A stretch of DNA of 64,000 nt, taken from assembly GCF_030408715.1 (NCBI RefSeq), contig NZ_CP047202.1, forward strand, positions 1,841,907 to 1,905,906. The letters run 5' to 3'. Shown here one piece after another: positions 16,572-25,764 of this stretch (positions are counted from its first letter, which is position 1; the number at the start of each line of letters is the position of its first letter). A model generated the notes under the pieces. The model saw only the letters and a program-made list of their open reading frames with translations. It made no database searches and was not told the DNA's origin. The stretch is from Corynebacterium confusum. Lineage in GTDB: Bacteria; Actinomycetota; Actinomycetes; Mycobacteriales; Mycobacteriaceae. Made by a program: the position numbers and the translations under genes.

Positions 16572-17519
16572 CTAAAAGCCCAGCCGGCCCAGCGACTTCG
16601 GGTCGGACTGCCAGTTCTTCAGCACCTTGATGCGCAGGTCCAGGTAGATGTTCTGGCCCAGCAGGGAGATGATTTCCTTGCGGGCGTTGCCCACGATCCG
16701 GCGCATCCGGCGCCCGTCCTTGCCCTCGATGATGCGCTTTTGGCCCGGGCGCTCCACATAAAGTACGGCGTGGACGTCGAGCACTCCCTCGCGCTCCGGA
16801 TCAGGCAGGATCTCGTCGACCTCCACGGCCACCGAGTGCGGCAGCTCGTCCTTGAGCCCGGACAGCGCGGCCTCGCGGATGAGCTCCGAGATGCGGGTGT
16901 CCCGGTCGTCGTCGGTGACGTGGTCGTCCGGGTAGAACTTCGGGCCCTCCGGCAGCGCCTCGGTCAGCACGTCGATGAGCTCATCGATCTTCGTGTTCTC
17001 CCGCGCGGAGACCGGGATGACCACCGCATCCGGGTCGTCCTGGGTGAGCAGCTCGTGCAGGGCCAGCAGCTGCGCGCCGACCTGGTCCTTGGTGGCCTTG
17101 TCCAGCTTGGTCACGATCCCGACCACCGGGGTGCGCGGGGCGACCTTCTTGACGTTGTCCAGGATCCAGCGATCTCCCGGGCCGATCTTCTCGTCCGCCG
17201 GCACGGTCATGCCGATGACGTCGACGTCGGCGTAAGTGTCCTTGACGGCCTCGTTGAGGCGCTCGCCCAACAGCGTGCGCGGCCGGTGCAGGCCGGGGGT
17301 GTCCACCACGATGATCTGGGCATTATCGCGGTGCACCAGCCCGCGGATCGGGTGACGCGTGGTCTCCGGCTGATCCGCGGTGATGGCGATCTTCTGCCCC
17401 ACCAGCGCGTTGGTGAGGGTGGACTTGCCGGTGTTCGGGCGGCCGACGAAGCTGACGAACCCGGAGCGGAAGCCCTCCGGGGTGCCGGCCGTGCCGGCTA
17501 AGAATGTTTCATTAGTCAT
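16572..17519 (-). CDS. era: GTPase Era
   Basis: GTP-dependent 16S rRNA/30S maturation factor. 315 aa with G1 GRPNTGKST at 26-34, G3 DTPG at 73-76, G4 TKLD at 137-140, and a C-terminal KH domain ending in DLRIKVLKNWQSDPKSL. Start at ATG 17519; the in-frame upstream extension to 17672 would overlap pdxY and is low-quality sequence. TAGGAT lies 10 nt upstream, so a very short leader is likely. Confidence 0.94.
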   Translation of the reverse strand: MTNETFLAGTAGTPEGFRSGFVSFVGRPNTGKSTLTNALVGQKIAITADQPETTRHPIRGLVHRDNAQIIVVDTPGLHRPRTLLGERLNEAVKDTYADVDVIGMTVPADEKIGPGDRWILDNVKKVAPRTPVVGIVTKLDKATKDQVGAQLLALHELLTQDDPDAVVIPVSARENTKIDELIDVLTEALPEGPKFYPDDHVTDDDRDTRISELIREAALSGLKDELPHSVAVEVDEILPDPEREGVLDVHAVLYVERPGQKRIIEGKDGRRMRRIVGNARKEIISLLGQNIYLDLRIKVLKNWQSDPKSLGRLGF

Positions 17520-17562
17520 CGTGGGAACTATCCTACAAGGTCGCGCGCGGGGGCAGGAAAAC

Positions 17563-18411
17563 CTAGAGTTCGTCCACGCTGAACTGCAGCTGCGGGTGGG
17601 CGAAGCAGTCCTGGGCGGCGATGAGCTCCAGCTCGCGCAAGTCCGCCTCGTAGGTGGTGCGCAGCAGATCATAGACCTGGGAGGCCGTGGCCTTCAGCGC
17701 GGCGTGCGCGTCCTGGTGGCGCACGTAGTGGCCGGTGAACAGGGCGGCGGTCACGTCGCCGGAGCCGTTGTACTTGACCGGCAGGCGCGGGGTGGTCACC
17801 GAAAAGGCACGGTCGCCGTCCACGGCAATCATTTCCACCTTATCCTCCGGGGTTTCGGGCCGCTCGACGGAGGTCACCAGGACCACGCGCGGGCCGATCT
17901 CCTGGGCCACCTTGACCGCCTGCAGGGTCTCTTCCAGTGTGCCGGTCGGTTGGCCGGTCAGGTAGCCCAGCTCGAACTGGTTCGGGAAGATGATGTCGGC
18001 GACCGGCAGGATTTTGTCGCGCAGCAGCGGCGGGATCTCGTCGGAGACGAAGCAGCCGGACTTCTCGTTGCCCATCACCGGGTCGCAGGCGTACAGCGCC
18101 TGCGGGTTGGCCTTCTTTACCCGGCGCACGGCGTCGATGATGACCTCCGCGATATCGGAGCCGCCCTGGTAGCCGGACAGCACCGCCGCGACGTCCGGGA
18201 AGGCGCCGCGGCGCTCGATGCCGTCGATGATCTCCGTGACCTGCGCGGCCGGCAGCTGCGGCCCGCCCCAGTCACCGTAGCCGGTGTGGTTCGAAAAATT
18301 AACGGTATGCACGGGCCAGACCTCGTGGCCGGCGCGTTGGAGGGGAAAGACGGCAGCGGAGTTCCCCACGTGCCCGTAGGCGACGTGGGACTGGATGGAA
18401 AGGATACTCAT
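17563..18411 (-). CDS. pdxY: Pyridoxal kinase
   Basis: Phosphorylates pyridoxal to PLP (vitamin B6 salvage). 282 aa, ribokinase-like fold. Family motifs: SHVAYGHVGNSAA at residues 8-20, HTGYGDWGG near 42, YACDPVMGN near 112, and PVKYNGSGDVTAALF (phosphate-binding/catalytic Asp) near 210. The ATG at 18411 has TAGACT (18420-18425) ending 8 nt upstream, which overlaps the ybeY stop region, so it may have its own leaderless promoter inside the ybeZ-ybeY-era run. Confidence 0.92.
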   Translation of the reverse strand: MSILSIQSHVAYGHVGNSAAVFPLQRAGHEVWPVHTVNFSNHTGYGDWGGPQLPAAQVTEIIDGIERRGAFPDVAAVLSGYQGGSDIAEVIIDAVRRVKKANPQALYACDPVMGNEKSGCFVSDEIPPLLRDKILPVADIIFPNQFELGYLTGQPTGTLEETLQAVKVAQEIGPRVVLVTSVERPETPEDKVEMIAVDGDRAFSVTTPRLPVKYNGSGDVTAALFTGHYVRHQDAHAALKATASQVYDLLRTTYEADLRELELIAAQDCFAHPQLQFSVDEL

Positions 18412-18422
18412 GGCAGATAAGT

Positions 18423-19070
18423 CTAGTCGTCGTCTACGTCACTGTTGTCCGGTTTGGTCACCGGCTCCCCCACCGGCGGGATGCCACCACCGGGCACCTG
18501 GCGGTCTAGGTCCGCGCGGTCGGCCGCGGAGGGGAACGCCCGCGGGCCGGTCGGCTTGGGCTGGTAGCTCACCCCGCGCGCGGACAGGTCGTCGTACCAG
18601 TTGGCCAGCAGCTCGTTCTGCAGGCCGAACATCTCCTTTTCCTGCGCGGGGGTGGCGTGGTCGTAGCCCAGCAGGTGCAGCACGCCGTGCACGGTCAGAA
18701 GCGCCAGCTCGTGGCCCAGCGAGTGGCCGGCGGCCTGGGCCTGGCGCTCGGCGAATTCGGGGCACAGGACGATATCACCCAGCATCGCCGGGCCGAAGCC
18801 GTCCTGGGCCGCCGGCGCGTCCGGGCGCAGGGTTCCGGTGCTCGACCCCGGGGTGACCTCGTCCATCGGGAAGCTCATCACGTCCGTGGGCCCGGCCAGG
18901 TCCATCCAGCGCACGTGCATGTCCTCGATTGTGGCCAGGTCGACCGCGGAGATGGTCGCCTCGGCCTCCGGGCTGACGTCCATCTGCGCCAGGGCGAAGC
19001 TGGCGACGTCGCCCAGCATTTCCTCGTTCACACCGGCGTAGCCGGACTCGTTGACAAATTCAATGGCCAT
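18423..19070 (-). CDS. ybeY: Endoribonuclease YbeY (rRNA maturation factor)
   Basis: Zinc-dependent RNase for 16S rRNA 3' maturation and 70S quality control. 215 aa with the signature [11 protein letters not shown] (His128, His132, His138). Compared with typical 150-180-aa YbeY it carries a C-terminal extension of ~50 residues rich in Pro, Gly and Asp (ending NSDVDDD), probably unstructured. Start ATG 19070. It follows phoH by 7 nt, the conserved ybeZ-ybeY arrangement. Confidence 0.93.
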   Translation of the reverse strand: MAIEFVNESGYAGVNEEMLGDVASFALAQMDVSPEAEATISAVDLATIEDMHVRWMDLAGPTDVMSFPMDEVTPGSSTGTLRPDAPAAQDGFGPAMLGDIVLCPEFAERQAQAAGHSLGHELALLTVHGVLHLLGYDHATPAQEKEMFGLQNELLANWYDDLSARGVSYQPKPTGPRAFPSAADRADLDRQVPGGGIPPVGEPVTKPDNSDVDDD

Positions 19071-19077
19071 GGTTTTT

Positions 19078-20067
19078 CTAGCCCTCCTGTTTCTGGCGGC
19101 CGCGCTCGGTGGCGGCATCGTAAGCATCGTAAGCATTGACGATCCGCCCGACCAGCGCGTGGCGCACCACGTCGTGGGAACCGAGATCCGCGAAACAAAT
19201 ATCGTCCACCCCGTCTAGGATGCGGCGCACGGTCTTCAGCCCGGAGACCTGCCCGCGCGGCAGATCCACCTGGGAGACGTCGCCGGTGACCACGATGGTC
19301 GAGCCAAAGCCCAGGCGGGTCAGAAACATCTTCATCTGCTCGGGCGTGGTGTTTTGGGCCTCGTCGAGGATGACGAAGGCATCGTTGAGCGTGCGACCAC
19401 GCATATAGGCCAGCGGGGCGACCTCGATGATGCCGGCGTCCATCAGCTTCGGGATCATCTCCGGGTCCAGCATGTCCCGCAGCGCGTCGTAGAGCGGGCG
19501 CAGGTAGGGATCAATCTTGTCGTTCAAGGTGCCGGGCAAAAACCCCAGCTTCTCGCCCGCCTCGACGGCCGGGCGGGTCAGGATGATGCGCTGGACCTGC
19601 TTGTTCTGCAGAGCCTGGACGGCCTTGGCCACGGCCAGGTAGGTCTTGCCGGAGCCGGCCGGGCCAATGCCGAAGACCACCGTGTGATCATCGATGGCCT
19701 GCACGTACCGGCTCTGCCCCACCGTCTTCGGCCGGATGGTCTTGCCGCGCCGCGAGATAATGTCCGCGGCCAGCGCCTGGCTGACCGACAGCGGCGCTTC
19801 CGTCTCGATCATGGCCACGGTGTGCTTGACCGTCTCCGGGGAGATGGCGTGCCCGCGGCGGGCGATGGCCTCCAGCTCCTCGAAGACCTTGACCGCCCGG
19901 GCGATCTCGAAGTCGGGGCCCGTGACGGTCACCGTGGTGCCGCGGGCGAAGAGATCGGCATCCAGCTGGTCGTTGAGCACGCGCAGCGTCGCATCCGCCG
20001 TGCCCAGCACGGCGTTGACGTAGACTGGGTCGAGCTCAATTTTTTGGGTATCAATAGCCACGCCCAT
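19078..20067 (-). CDS. phoH: PhoH-family ATPase (YbeZ type)
   Basis: Predicted RNA-associated ATPase/helicase working with YbeY. 329 aa; Walker A GPAGSGKT at 135-142, Walker B VILDEAQN further on, both intact. A KH-like N-terminal segment precedes. ATG 20067 is listed, but TAGCCT (20068-20073) ends directly before it and 6 nt before an in-frame GTG at 20061, so a leaderless start two codons later is equally possible. Confidence 0.92.
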   Translation of the reverse strand: MGVAIDTQKIELDPVYVNAVLGTADATLRVLNDQLDADLFARGTTVTVTGPDFEIARAVKVFEELEAIARRGHAISPETVKHTVAMIETEAPLSVSQALAADIISRRGKTIRPKTVGQSRYVQAIDDHTVVFGIGPAGSGKTYLAVAKAVQALQNKQVQRIILTRPAVEAGEKLGFLPGTLNDKIDPYLRPLYDALRDMLDPEMIPKLMDAGIIEVAPLAYMRGRTLNDAFVILDEAQNTTPEQMKMFLTRLGFGSTIVVTGDVSQVDLPRGQVSGLKTVRRILDGVDDICFADLGSHDVVRHALVGRIVNAYDAYDAATERGRQKQEG

Positions 20068-20070
20068 AGG

Positions 20071-20805
20071 CTACCAGCGCTCGGTTAACGCCCCGATAGC
20101 CGCCAGGGCCACCATGGCCGCAGATGCCGTCCGCAGCACCTGCGGCCCCAACTTGATAGGTCGCGCCCCGGCCTGGGTCAGGCGTTCTAGCTCCGCGCTG
20201 CCGATGCCACCTTCCGGGCCCACCAGCAGGTAGACCGTACCGGAAAGCTGGGCCTCGCGGATGCTGCGGGTAGCCTCCTCGTGCAGGACTAAGGCGTGGT
20301 CGGACTGGACCAGCAGCTGGGTCAGCTCGCCAGTGGTGACCGGGCCGCTCACCTGCGGGATGCGCGCCCGGCGGGACTGCTTGGCCGCCGCCTGGGCCGC
20401 GGTCTCCCACTTGGCCAGCGCCTTCGGGATTTTCTTGCCCTCCCACTTGGCCACGCAGCGGTCGGCCTGCCAAGCGATGATCTCGTCCGCGCCGGCCTGG
20501 GTGGCCAAGTCCACGGCCAGTTCGGCGCGCTCCGATTTCGGGATGGCCTGCACGACGACCACCTTCGGCTGCGGGGCCGGTTCCTCGCGCACCGCGGTGA
20601 CGGCGGCGTCCAGCTGGTCCTTCCCGGCGGTGGCGGTGACCTCCGCGGTGACGACGCGGCCGGTGCCGTCGATAAGCTCCAGCTGCTCGGCGGGTTTGAG
20701 CCGCTTGACCGTCACGGCGTGGCGGCCCTCCGCCCCGTCCAGGCGCACGGTCTGGCCGGGCGCGGCGGGGCTCAGGTCCGGGTGGATGAATACGGGCAGC
20801 GACAT
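20071..20805 (-). CDS. rsmE: 16S rRNA (uracil-1498-N3)-methyltransferase
   Basis: SAM-dependent SPOUT methyltransferase that makes m3U1498 in 16S rRNA. 244 aa: N-terminal PUA-like domain (residues 1-75) and C-terminal trefoil-knot domain with VGPEGGIGSAELE and LGPQVLRTASAAM. The start overlaps the dnaJ stop by one base, showing coupling within the dnaJ-rsmE-phoH-ybeY operon. Confidence 0.92.
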   Translation of the reverse strand: MSLPVFIHPDLSPAAPGQTVRLDGAEGRHAVTVKRLKPAEQLELIDGTGRVVTAEVTATAGKDQLDAAVTAVREEPAPQPKVVVVQAIPKSERAELAVDLATQAGADEIIAWQADRCVAKWEGKKIPKALAKWETAAQAAAKQSRRARIPQVSGPVTTGELTQLLVQSDHALVLHEEATRSIREAQLSGTVYLLVGPEGGIGSAELERLTQAGARPIKLGPQVLRTASAAMVALAAIGALTERW

Positions 20806-21962
20806 TAGCGGCGGAAGTGGCCCCGCAGGCGGGAGAACAACGACTCGTCTTGGCCATCGCCCTCCTCCTTGACGGTGGCGGAGTCGTTCTGGCGGTCGCG
20901 GATCTTCTCCAGCGCCTCGCGGGTCTTCTTGTCCAGGTTGCGCGGGACCACCACGTCCACGTGGGCGTACAGGTTGCCGGCACCCTCGGTGCGCAGGCGA
21001 GTCATGCCCTGGCCCGGAATCTCGATGGCCTCGCCCGGCTGCGTACCGGCGGCCACGTCCACGCTGACTTCCTCGCCGCTTAGGTGCGGCAGCGTGACCT
21101 GGGTACCCAGGGCGGCATCCACCATAGGCACTCGCAAAGTCACATGCAGGTCGTCGGCGTCGCGCTCGAAGACCTTGTGCGGGCGGGTAGCAACCTCCAC
21201 GTAGAGGTCACCGGCCGGGCCGCCGCCGTGGCCGACCTCACCCTGGGAGGCCATGCGGATGCGCATGCCGTTACCGATGCCCGCCGGGATATTGATCTTC
21301 AGGTCGCGGCGCTTCTTCACGCGGCCGTCGCCGCCGCAGTGGTTGCAGGGGTCCTCGATGATTTCGCCGTAGCCTTGGCACTGCGGGCACGGGCGCGAGG
21401 TAAGAACGTTGCCCAGGAAGCTGCGCTGGGTCTCCTGGATTTCACCCGCACCGGAGCAGGTCGGGCAGGTCACCGGCTTGGCCTTGGACTCCGAACCGGA
21501 GCCCTCGCACTTGTCGCAGAGCACGGCGGTGTCCACGGTGACCTGCTTCTGCAGGCCGGTGAAGGCCTCCTCGAGGGTGATGCTGGTGCGCAGCAGGGCG
21601 TCGTTGCCCGGCTGCACGCGCGAGCGCGGGCCGCGGGAGCCGCCGGCCGCCCCGCCGAAGAACTCGGCGAAGATATCGCCCAGGCCGCCGCCCCCGAAGC
21701 CGCTGAATCCGCCCGCGCCGGCACCGGCTCCGCTGCCGCGCTGCTCCATGGGATCTCCGCCCATGTCCACGATCTGGCGCTTCTGCGGGTCCAGCAGGAC
21801 CTCCTGGGCCAGGGAGGCCTCGCGGAACTTCTCCGCCGCCTCATCGTCGCCCGGGTTCACGTCCGGGTGGTACTTGCGCGCGAGCTTGCGGTAGGCCTTC
21901 TTAATCTCCGAGTCGGACGCGGACTTGTCCACGCCCAGAATGCCGTAATAGTCACGAGCCAC
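20805..21962 (-). CDS. dnaJ: Chaperone DnaJ (DnaJ2)
   Basis: Hsp40 co-chaperone of DnaK. 385 aa: J domain (1-68, HPD at 32-34), Gly/Phe-rich linker (75-110), four CxxCxGxG zinc repeats (Cys148/151, 165/168, 191/194, 205/208) and C-terminal substrate domains. GTG start at 21962 with AGGACG ~9 nt upstream. It lies next to hrcA, as is usual for the second dnaJ of Actinobacteria; no dnaK or grpE is adjacent. An 18-bp palindrome lies upstream (22032-22049). Confidence 0.94.
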   Translation of the reverse strand: MARDYYGILGVDKSASDSEIKKAYRKLARKYHPDVNPGDDEAAEKFREASLAQEVLLDPQKRQIVDMGGDPMEQRGSGAGAGAGGFSGFGGGGLGDIFAEFFGGAAGGSRGPRSRVQPGNDALLRTSITLEEAFTGLQKQVTVDTAVLCDKCEGSGSESKAKPVTCPTCSGAGEIQETQRSFLGNVLTSRPCPQCQGYGEIIEDPCNHCGGDGRVKKRRDLKINIPAGIGNGMRIRMASQGEVGHGGGPAGDLYVEVATRPHKVFERDADDLHVTLRVPMVDAALGTQVTLPHLSGEEVSVDVAAGTQPGEAIEIPGQGMTRLRTEGAGNLYAHVDVVVPRNLDKKTREALEKIRDRQNDSATVKEEGDGQDESLFSRLRGHFRR

Positions 21963-22031
21963 GGTAAATTGCGTCCTTACTTGCTTAGTCGATAGGGGTG
22001 TTTAAAAATCTGTAGCGGCCTTCCAGCCTAC

Positions 22032-22049
22032 TAGCCGCTGCAGCGGCTA
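22032..22049. promoter_or_regulatory. Perfect 18-bp palindrome upstream of dnaJ
   Basis: TAGCCGCTG directly abutting its complement CAGCGGCTA, overlapping the hrcA stop codon. On the minus strand a TAGGCT -10-like element follows 3 nt later, so the palindrome would occupy the -35 zone of a dnaJ promoter. It is not a CIRCE element. A repressor site or a compact transcript hairpin are both possible. Confidence 0.45.
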
Positions 22050-23078
22050 CTTCTCCCCGGCCAGAATTTCGCTGACATAGCGTGCAACAGCAGAAACCTT
22101 AGCGATTGTTCCCGAGTAATCCATAAACGTCGGCCCCACCACGCCGAGGCCGCCCAGCGTCTCGCCGTCCGTGCCGTAGGCTGTGGTCACCACCGACGAG
22201 GTGCGCAGGGCGTCCGCCTCGTGCTCGTCCCCGATGACCACGGAGACGTTGCCCATATCCGGCACACGCGCCAGCAGCTTGAGGAAGACCACCTGCTCCT
22301 CGAGGGCATCGATAATGCCCGGCAGGCCTTCGGGGAAGTCCCGGGCCAGACGGGTCAGGTTGGAGGTGCCGGCCAGCAGCAGGCGGTCGACCGGCTGGTT
22401 GACCAGGGTCTCGATGAGCGTCGTAGCACTATTGAGCACGTGCCCTCGCATGTCCACCGGCGCGACGTCCACCAGGTCGGCCAGGGACTGGGAGGCCTCC
22501 GTGATGGTCTTGCCCGCCAGGGCGTTGTTGAGCAGCTCGCGCAGCCGATGCGTCTGGTCCGGGTCGACGACCGCATCCAGCGCTACGTTGCGCTGCTCCA
22601 CCCGGCCGGTATCCGTGATCAGCACCAGCAGCAGGCGGACGGGGCTTAAGGCCACGACCTCGCAGTGCTTGACGCGCGAGACCTGCAGGTTCGGCATCTG
22701 CACCACGGCGGCCTGCTTGGTGACCTGGGCCAAAAGCTGCACCGAGCGCGAGAGCACGTCTTCCAGGTCCACGCCGCCTTCCAGGAAGTTGAGCATGGCG
22801 CGGCGCTCCGAGGCGCTTAAGGGTTTCAGGTCGTGGATGGCGTCCACGAAGAGGCGGTAGCCCTTCTGCGTGGGCACGCGCCCAGAGCTGGCGTGGGGTT
22901 GGGTGATAAGGCCTTCGGATTCCAGCGCCGCCATGTCGTTGCGGATGGTCGCCGATGATACCCCCAGCTGATAGCGCTCCAGCAGGGTCTTCGAGCCCAC
23001 CGGTGCCTGGCTGGCAATATAGTCCGCGACGATGGCACGCAGGACTTCCTTGCGGCGCGCATCAGTAGTGCTAGACAT
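22047..23078 (-). CDS. hrcA: Heat-inducible transcription repressor HrcA
   Basis: Winged-helix repressor of chaperonin genes, binding CIRCE. 343 aa; N-terminal HTH (residues ~10-75, [19 protein letters not shown]), then a GAF-like and an inserted dimerisation domain. ATG 23078 has TAGGCT (23086-23091) ending 7 nt upstream, and that box overlaps the hemW stop codon, so hrcA is probably leaderless with its own promoter. No CIRCE repeat was found in this window; its targets are presumably elsewhere. Confidence 0.93.
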   Translation of the reverse strand: MSSTTDARRKEVLRAIVADYIASQAPVGSKTLLERYQLGVSSATIRNDMAALESEGLITQPHASSGRVPTQKGYRLFVDAIHDLKPLSASERRAMLNFLEGGVDLEDVLSRSVQLLAQVTKQAAVVQMPNLQVSRVKHCEVVALSPVRLLLVLITDTGRVEQRNVALDAVVDPDQTHRLRELLNNALAGKTITEASQSLADLVDVAPVDMRGHVLNSATTLIETLVNQPVDRLLLAGTSNLTRLARDFPEGLPGIIDALEEQVVFLKLLARVPDMGNVSVVIGDEHEADALRTSSVVTTAYGTDGETLGGLGVVGPTFMDYSGTIAKVSAVARYVSEILAGEK

Positions 23079-23085
23079 GCCTTTA

Positions 23086-23091
23086 AGCCTA
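23086..23091 (-). promoter_or_regulatory. -10 box TAGGCT for leaderless hrcA mRNA
   Basis: Minus-strand TAGGCT, 7 nt before ATG 23078; its first three bases are the hemW stop codon. Confidence 0.6.
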
Positions 23092-24228
23092 CCCGCGGTC
23101 TTCGGCCACCAAGATATCGGTGATAATCCCGTCCGCCAGCAGGCGGCCAGCGTCCGTGACCTTTAACCGCCCGTCGGCTTCTTCCAGGAGCCCGCGCTGC
23201 CGATGCCGCCCCACCACCTCGTCGGCAGCCTCCGAGACCCAATCGCGCGGGATGCCCTCGCTCAAACGCAGGCCCAGCATGATGGCCTCGGTGTGCCGGT
23301 CGGCGTCGGTGAGGGTTTCTTCGCCGGCGATGGGCAGGGCGGCATCGGCAAGCAGGCGGGAGTAGCGGGCCGGGTGCTTGACGTTGAAAAAGCGGGTATT
23401 ACCCAGGTGGGAGTGGGCGCCGGGGCCGGCTCCCCACCAGTCGCCGTCGCGCCAGTAGATGAGGTTGTGGCGGCACTTTCCACCCGGCTTCGCCCAGTTG
23501 GAGACCTCGTACCAGCCGTAGCCGGCCTCCTCCAGCGCGCCCGCGATGATCTGGTAGCGCCGGGCCATGACGTCCTCGTCGGGGGCGGGCAGCTGGCCCT
23601 TGGTGACCTTGCGGGCCATGCGCGTTCCGTCCTCCACGATGAGCGAATAGGCGCTGACGTGGTCCACGCCCGTGGCCAGCACGCGGTCCAGGGTCGCGCG
23701 CACGTCGTCGTCGGTCTCGCCCGGCGTGCCGTAAATCATGTCCAGGTTCACGTGCTCGAAGCCGGCAGCCAGGGCCTCGGCGGCCGCGTCGAAGGCCCGG
23801 CCCGGCGTGTGGGCTCGCTCCAGCACCGTCAGCACGGCCGACGATGCCGACTGCATCCCCAGGCTCACCCGTGTAAAGCCCGCCTCGCACAGGCCGGCGA
23901 AAAACTCCGGGTCCGTCGACTCCGGGTTGGATTCCGTGGTCACCTCCGCGCCTTTCGCCAGGCCGAAGGTCGCGCGCACGCGGTCCAACACGCGGGCCAG
24001 GCCATCCGCGCCCAGCAGCGAGGGGGTGCCGCCGCCGACAAAGACCGTCTCGGCCGGGCGCTGGACCCTCGCCGCCGCCAGCTCAAGCTCCTTATCCAGG
24101 GCGTCGAGGTAGCTGGCCTGCGAATTCGGCGCGCCCAACTCCCCGGGCGTGTAGGTATTGAAATCGCAATACCCGCAGCGTGTGGCGCAAAACGGGACGT
24201 GGATGTAGAGCCCAAAGGAATCCTGCAT
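23089..24228 (-). CDS. hemW: Radical SAM haem chaperone HemW
   Basis: Cytosolic 4Fe-4S radical SAM protein that binds haem and delivers it to haem proteins; long misannotated as coproporphyrinogen III oxidase HemN. 379 aa. Cluster motif Cys14-x3-Cys18-x2-Cys21 ([10 protein letters not shown]). The HemW-specific HNLIYW motif is present, and the extra Cys of true HemN is absent. Start set at ATG 24228: TAGGCT ends exactly 7 nt upstream (leaderless), whereas an in-frame ATG at 24234 begins 1 nt after the box. Confidence 0.92.
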   Translation of the reverse strand: MQDSFGLYIHVPFCATRCGYCDFNTYTPGELGAPNSQASYLDALDKELELAAARVQRPAETVFVGGGTPSLLGADGLARVLDRVRATFGLAKGAEVTTESNPESTDPEFFAGLCEAGFTRVSLGMQSASSAVLTVLERAHTPGRAFDAAAEALAAGFEHVNLDMIYGTPGETDDDVRATLDRVLATGVDHVSAYSLIVEDGTRMARKVTKGQLPAPDEDVMARRYQIIAGALEEAGYGWYEVSNWAKPGGKCRHNLIYWRDGDWWGAGPGAHSHLGNTRFFNVKHPARYSRLLADAALPIAGEETLTDADRHTEAIMLGLRLSEGIPRDWVSEAADEVVGRHRQRGLLEEADGRLKVTDAGRLLADGIITDILVAEDRG

Positions 24229-24234
24229 GAGCAT

Positions 24235-24240
24235 CAGCCT
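24235..24240 (-). promoter_or_regulatory. -10 box TAGGCT for leaderless hemW mRNA
   Basis: TAGGCT on the minus strand, immediately followed by GATGCTC and then ATG 24228; the same box and spacing as at hrcA. Confidence 0.55.
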
Positions 24241-24393
24241 AGCGAAAGCGGGAACAAACTTGGGGGGCAGGGCGGTTATACATGTAGTCTAAAAAGGTAA
24301 AAATCCCCGTCCCCCAAGCAAAGAAAGGCTACTTTGGTGGAACCTCCCAGTCGATGTCCCCGCTACCTGTATCTAGGCGGTGGGGTCTAAACC
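24241..24393 (+). promoter_or_regulatory. Promoter and ~100-nt leader of the CNNM/CorC pair
   Basis: TAGTCT near 24286-24291 is a probable -10, giving a leader of about 100 nt before ATG 24394. The leader contains CCCC...GGGG complementarity between 24358-24361 and 24384-24387. An in-frame TAA just upstream fixes the start codon. No known riboswitch consensus was recognised. Confidence 0.35.
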
Positions 24394-25764
24394 ATGTGGT
24401 CCGCAGCTTTGATGCTCTTAGCGGGCATCGTGGTCATCGCTCTCATCATTGTGGCCAACGCGTATTTCGTCGCGCAGGAATTCGCGTTCATGTCGGTCGA
24501 CCGCACGCAGCTTCGCACCGCGGCCGCCCGCGGGGATAAAACCGCCCAGCGGGCCCTGCACATCACCGAGCGCACCTCCTTCATGCTCTCGGGCGCGCAG
24601 CTGGGAATTACGATTTCCGGCCTGCTCATCGGCTATGTCGCCGAGCCGCTCGTCGGCGAGGCCCTAGGCGGGCTGCTCGGCGGCGTCGGCGTGCCGCGGT
24701 CGGTCTCCGTCACCGCCGGCACCGTGGTGGCGCTGGCGCTGTCGACCATCGCCAGCATGCTCTTCGCGGAGCTGTTCCCCAAGAACTACACCATCGCCGC
24801 GCCGATGAAGTCGGCGCGCTTCCTGGCCGCCTCCACGCAGTGGTACCTGCGCATCTTCGGCTGGATGATCCATTTCTTCGAATATTCCTCCAACGCCATC
24901 CTGCGCCTGTTCCGCGTGGAGCCGGTCGACGACGTGGATTCGTCGGCCACCACCGACGACTTCGAGTCCATCGTGGACGCCTCCCACGAGGCCGGCGACC
25001 TGGACCAGGACACCTACATGGTGCTCGACCGCCTGCTGGATTTCCCCGAGCACGACGTCGAGCACGCGATGATCCCGCGCTCCCGCGCCGACGCCGTCGA
25101 CCCCGAGACCACCCTCGGCGAGGTCCGCGCGCTCATGGCCGCCAACCACACCCGCTACCCCGTCGTCGACGAGGAGCACAACCCCATCGGCGTCGTCCAC
25201 CTCATAGACGTCCTGGGCTCCGAACTGGCCGCCGATGCCCCGGTCACTCGCGTCATGCGCGAGCCCGTCGTGGTACCGGAGATGATGCCGCTGCCGGATC
25301 TGGTCTCCGAGCTGCGCGACCAGGGCCAGAAGCTGGCCTGCGTGATTGATGAATACGGCGGGTTTGTCGGCATCGTTACGCTCGAGGACCTAGCCGAGGA
25401 AATCCTGGGTGATGTCACCGACGAGCACGACATCGAGGAATCCGAGGAAATCACCGAGCAGGGCGAGAACCACTGGATTGTCGACGGCGACACGCCGCTG
25501 GACGAGGTCGAGCGCGCCATCGGCCACGACCTGCCCGAGGGCGACTACGAGACCATCTCCGGGCTGCTGATGTCCCAGACCGGCGCGCTGGTCGAGGCCG
25601 GCGAGGTCCACACCATCGATCTGGAGGCCGAGCCCGAAGACTGGGTCGACGCTGACGATGCCCCACTGCGCCACCTCAAGGTACGCGTCGAGGAGATCGA
25701 CCGGCACGTGCCCTCGAGCCTCACGCTGGAGCTGGTCGAAGAGTACCGGGAGGAGGAGAAGTAA
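24394..25764 (+). CDS. CNNM/CorC family membrane protein with CBS domains (first of pair)
   Basis: 456 aa. DUF21/CNNM membrane domain (residues 1-190) with three or more helices and the conserved FVAQEFAFMSVDR and SGAQLGITISGLLIGY; a CBS pair (~205-330, RSRADAVD; YPVVDEEHNPIGVVH); and a C-terminal CorC/HlyC domain (~350-435, GDTPLDEVE). Family members are linked to Mg2+/Co2+ efflux or Na+/Mg2+ exchange; the older 'haemolysin' label is probably misleading. Its stop overlaps the next ATG by one base. Confidence 0.9.
   Translation: MWSAALMLLAGIVVIALIIVANAYFVAQEFAFMSVDRTQLRTAAARGDKTAQRALHITERTSFMLSGAQLGITISGLLIGYVAEPLVGEALGGLLGGVGVPRSVSVTAGTVVALALSTIASMLFAELFPKNYTIAAPMKSARFLAASTQWYLRIFGWMIHFFEYSSNAILRLFRVEPVDDVDSSATTDDFESIVDASHEAGDLDQDTYMVLDRLLDFPEHDVEHAMIPRSRADAVDPETTLGEVRALMAANHTRYPVVDEEHNPIGVVHLIDVLGSELAADAPVTRVMREPVVVPEMMPLPDLVSELRDQGQKLACVIDEYGGFVGIVTLEDLAEEILGDVTDEHDIEESEEITEQGENHWIVDGDTPLDEVERAIGHDLPEGDYETISGLLMSQTGALVEAGEVHTIDLEAEPEDWVDADDAPLRHLKVRVEEIDRHVPSSLTLELVEEYREEEK

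Noticed and set aside
23079-24300. CIRCE element near hrcA
   Set aside because: The nine-base inverted repeat was not found anywhere around hrcA or dnaJ; only the unrelated 18-bp palindrome is present.
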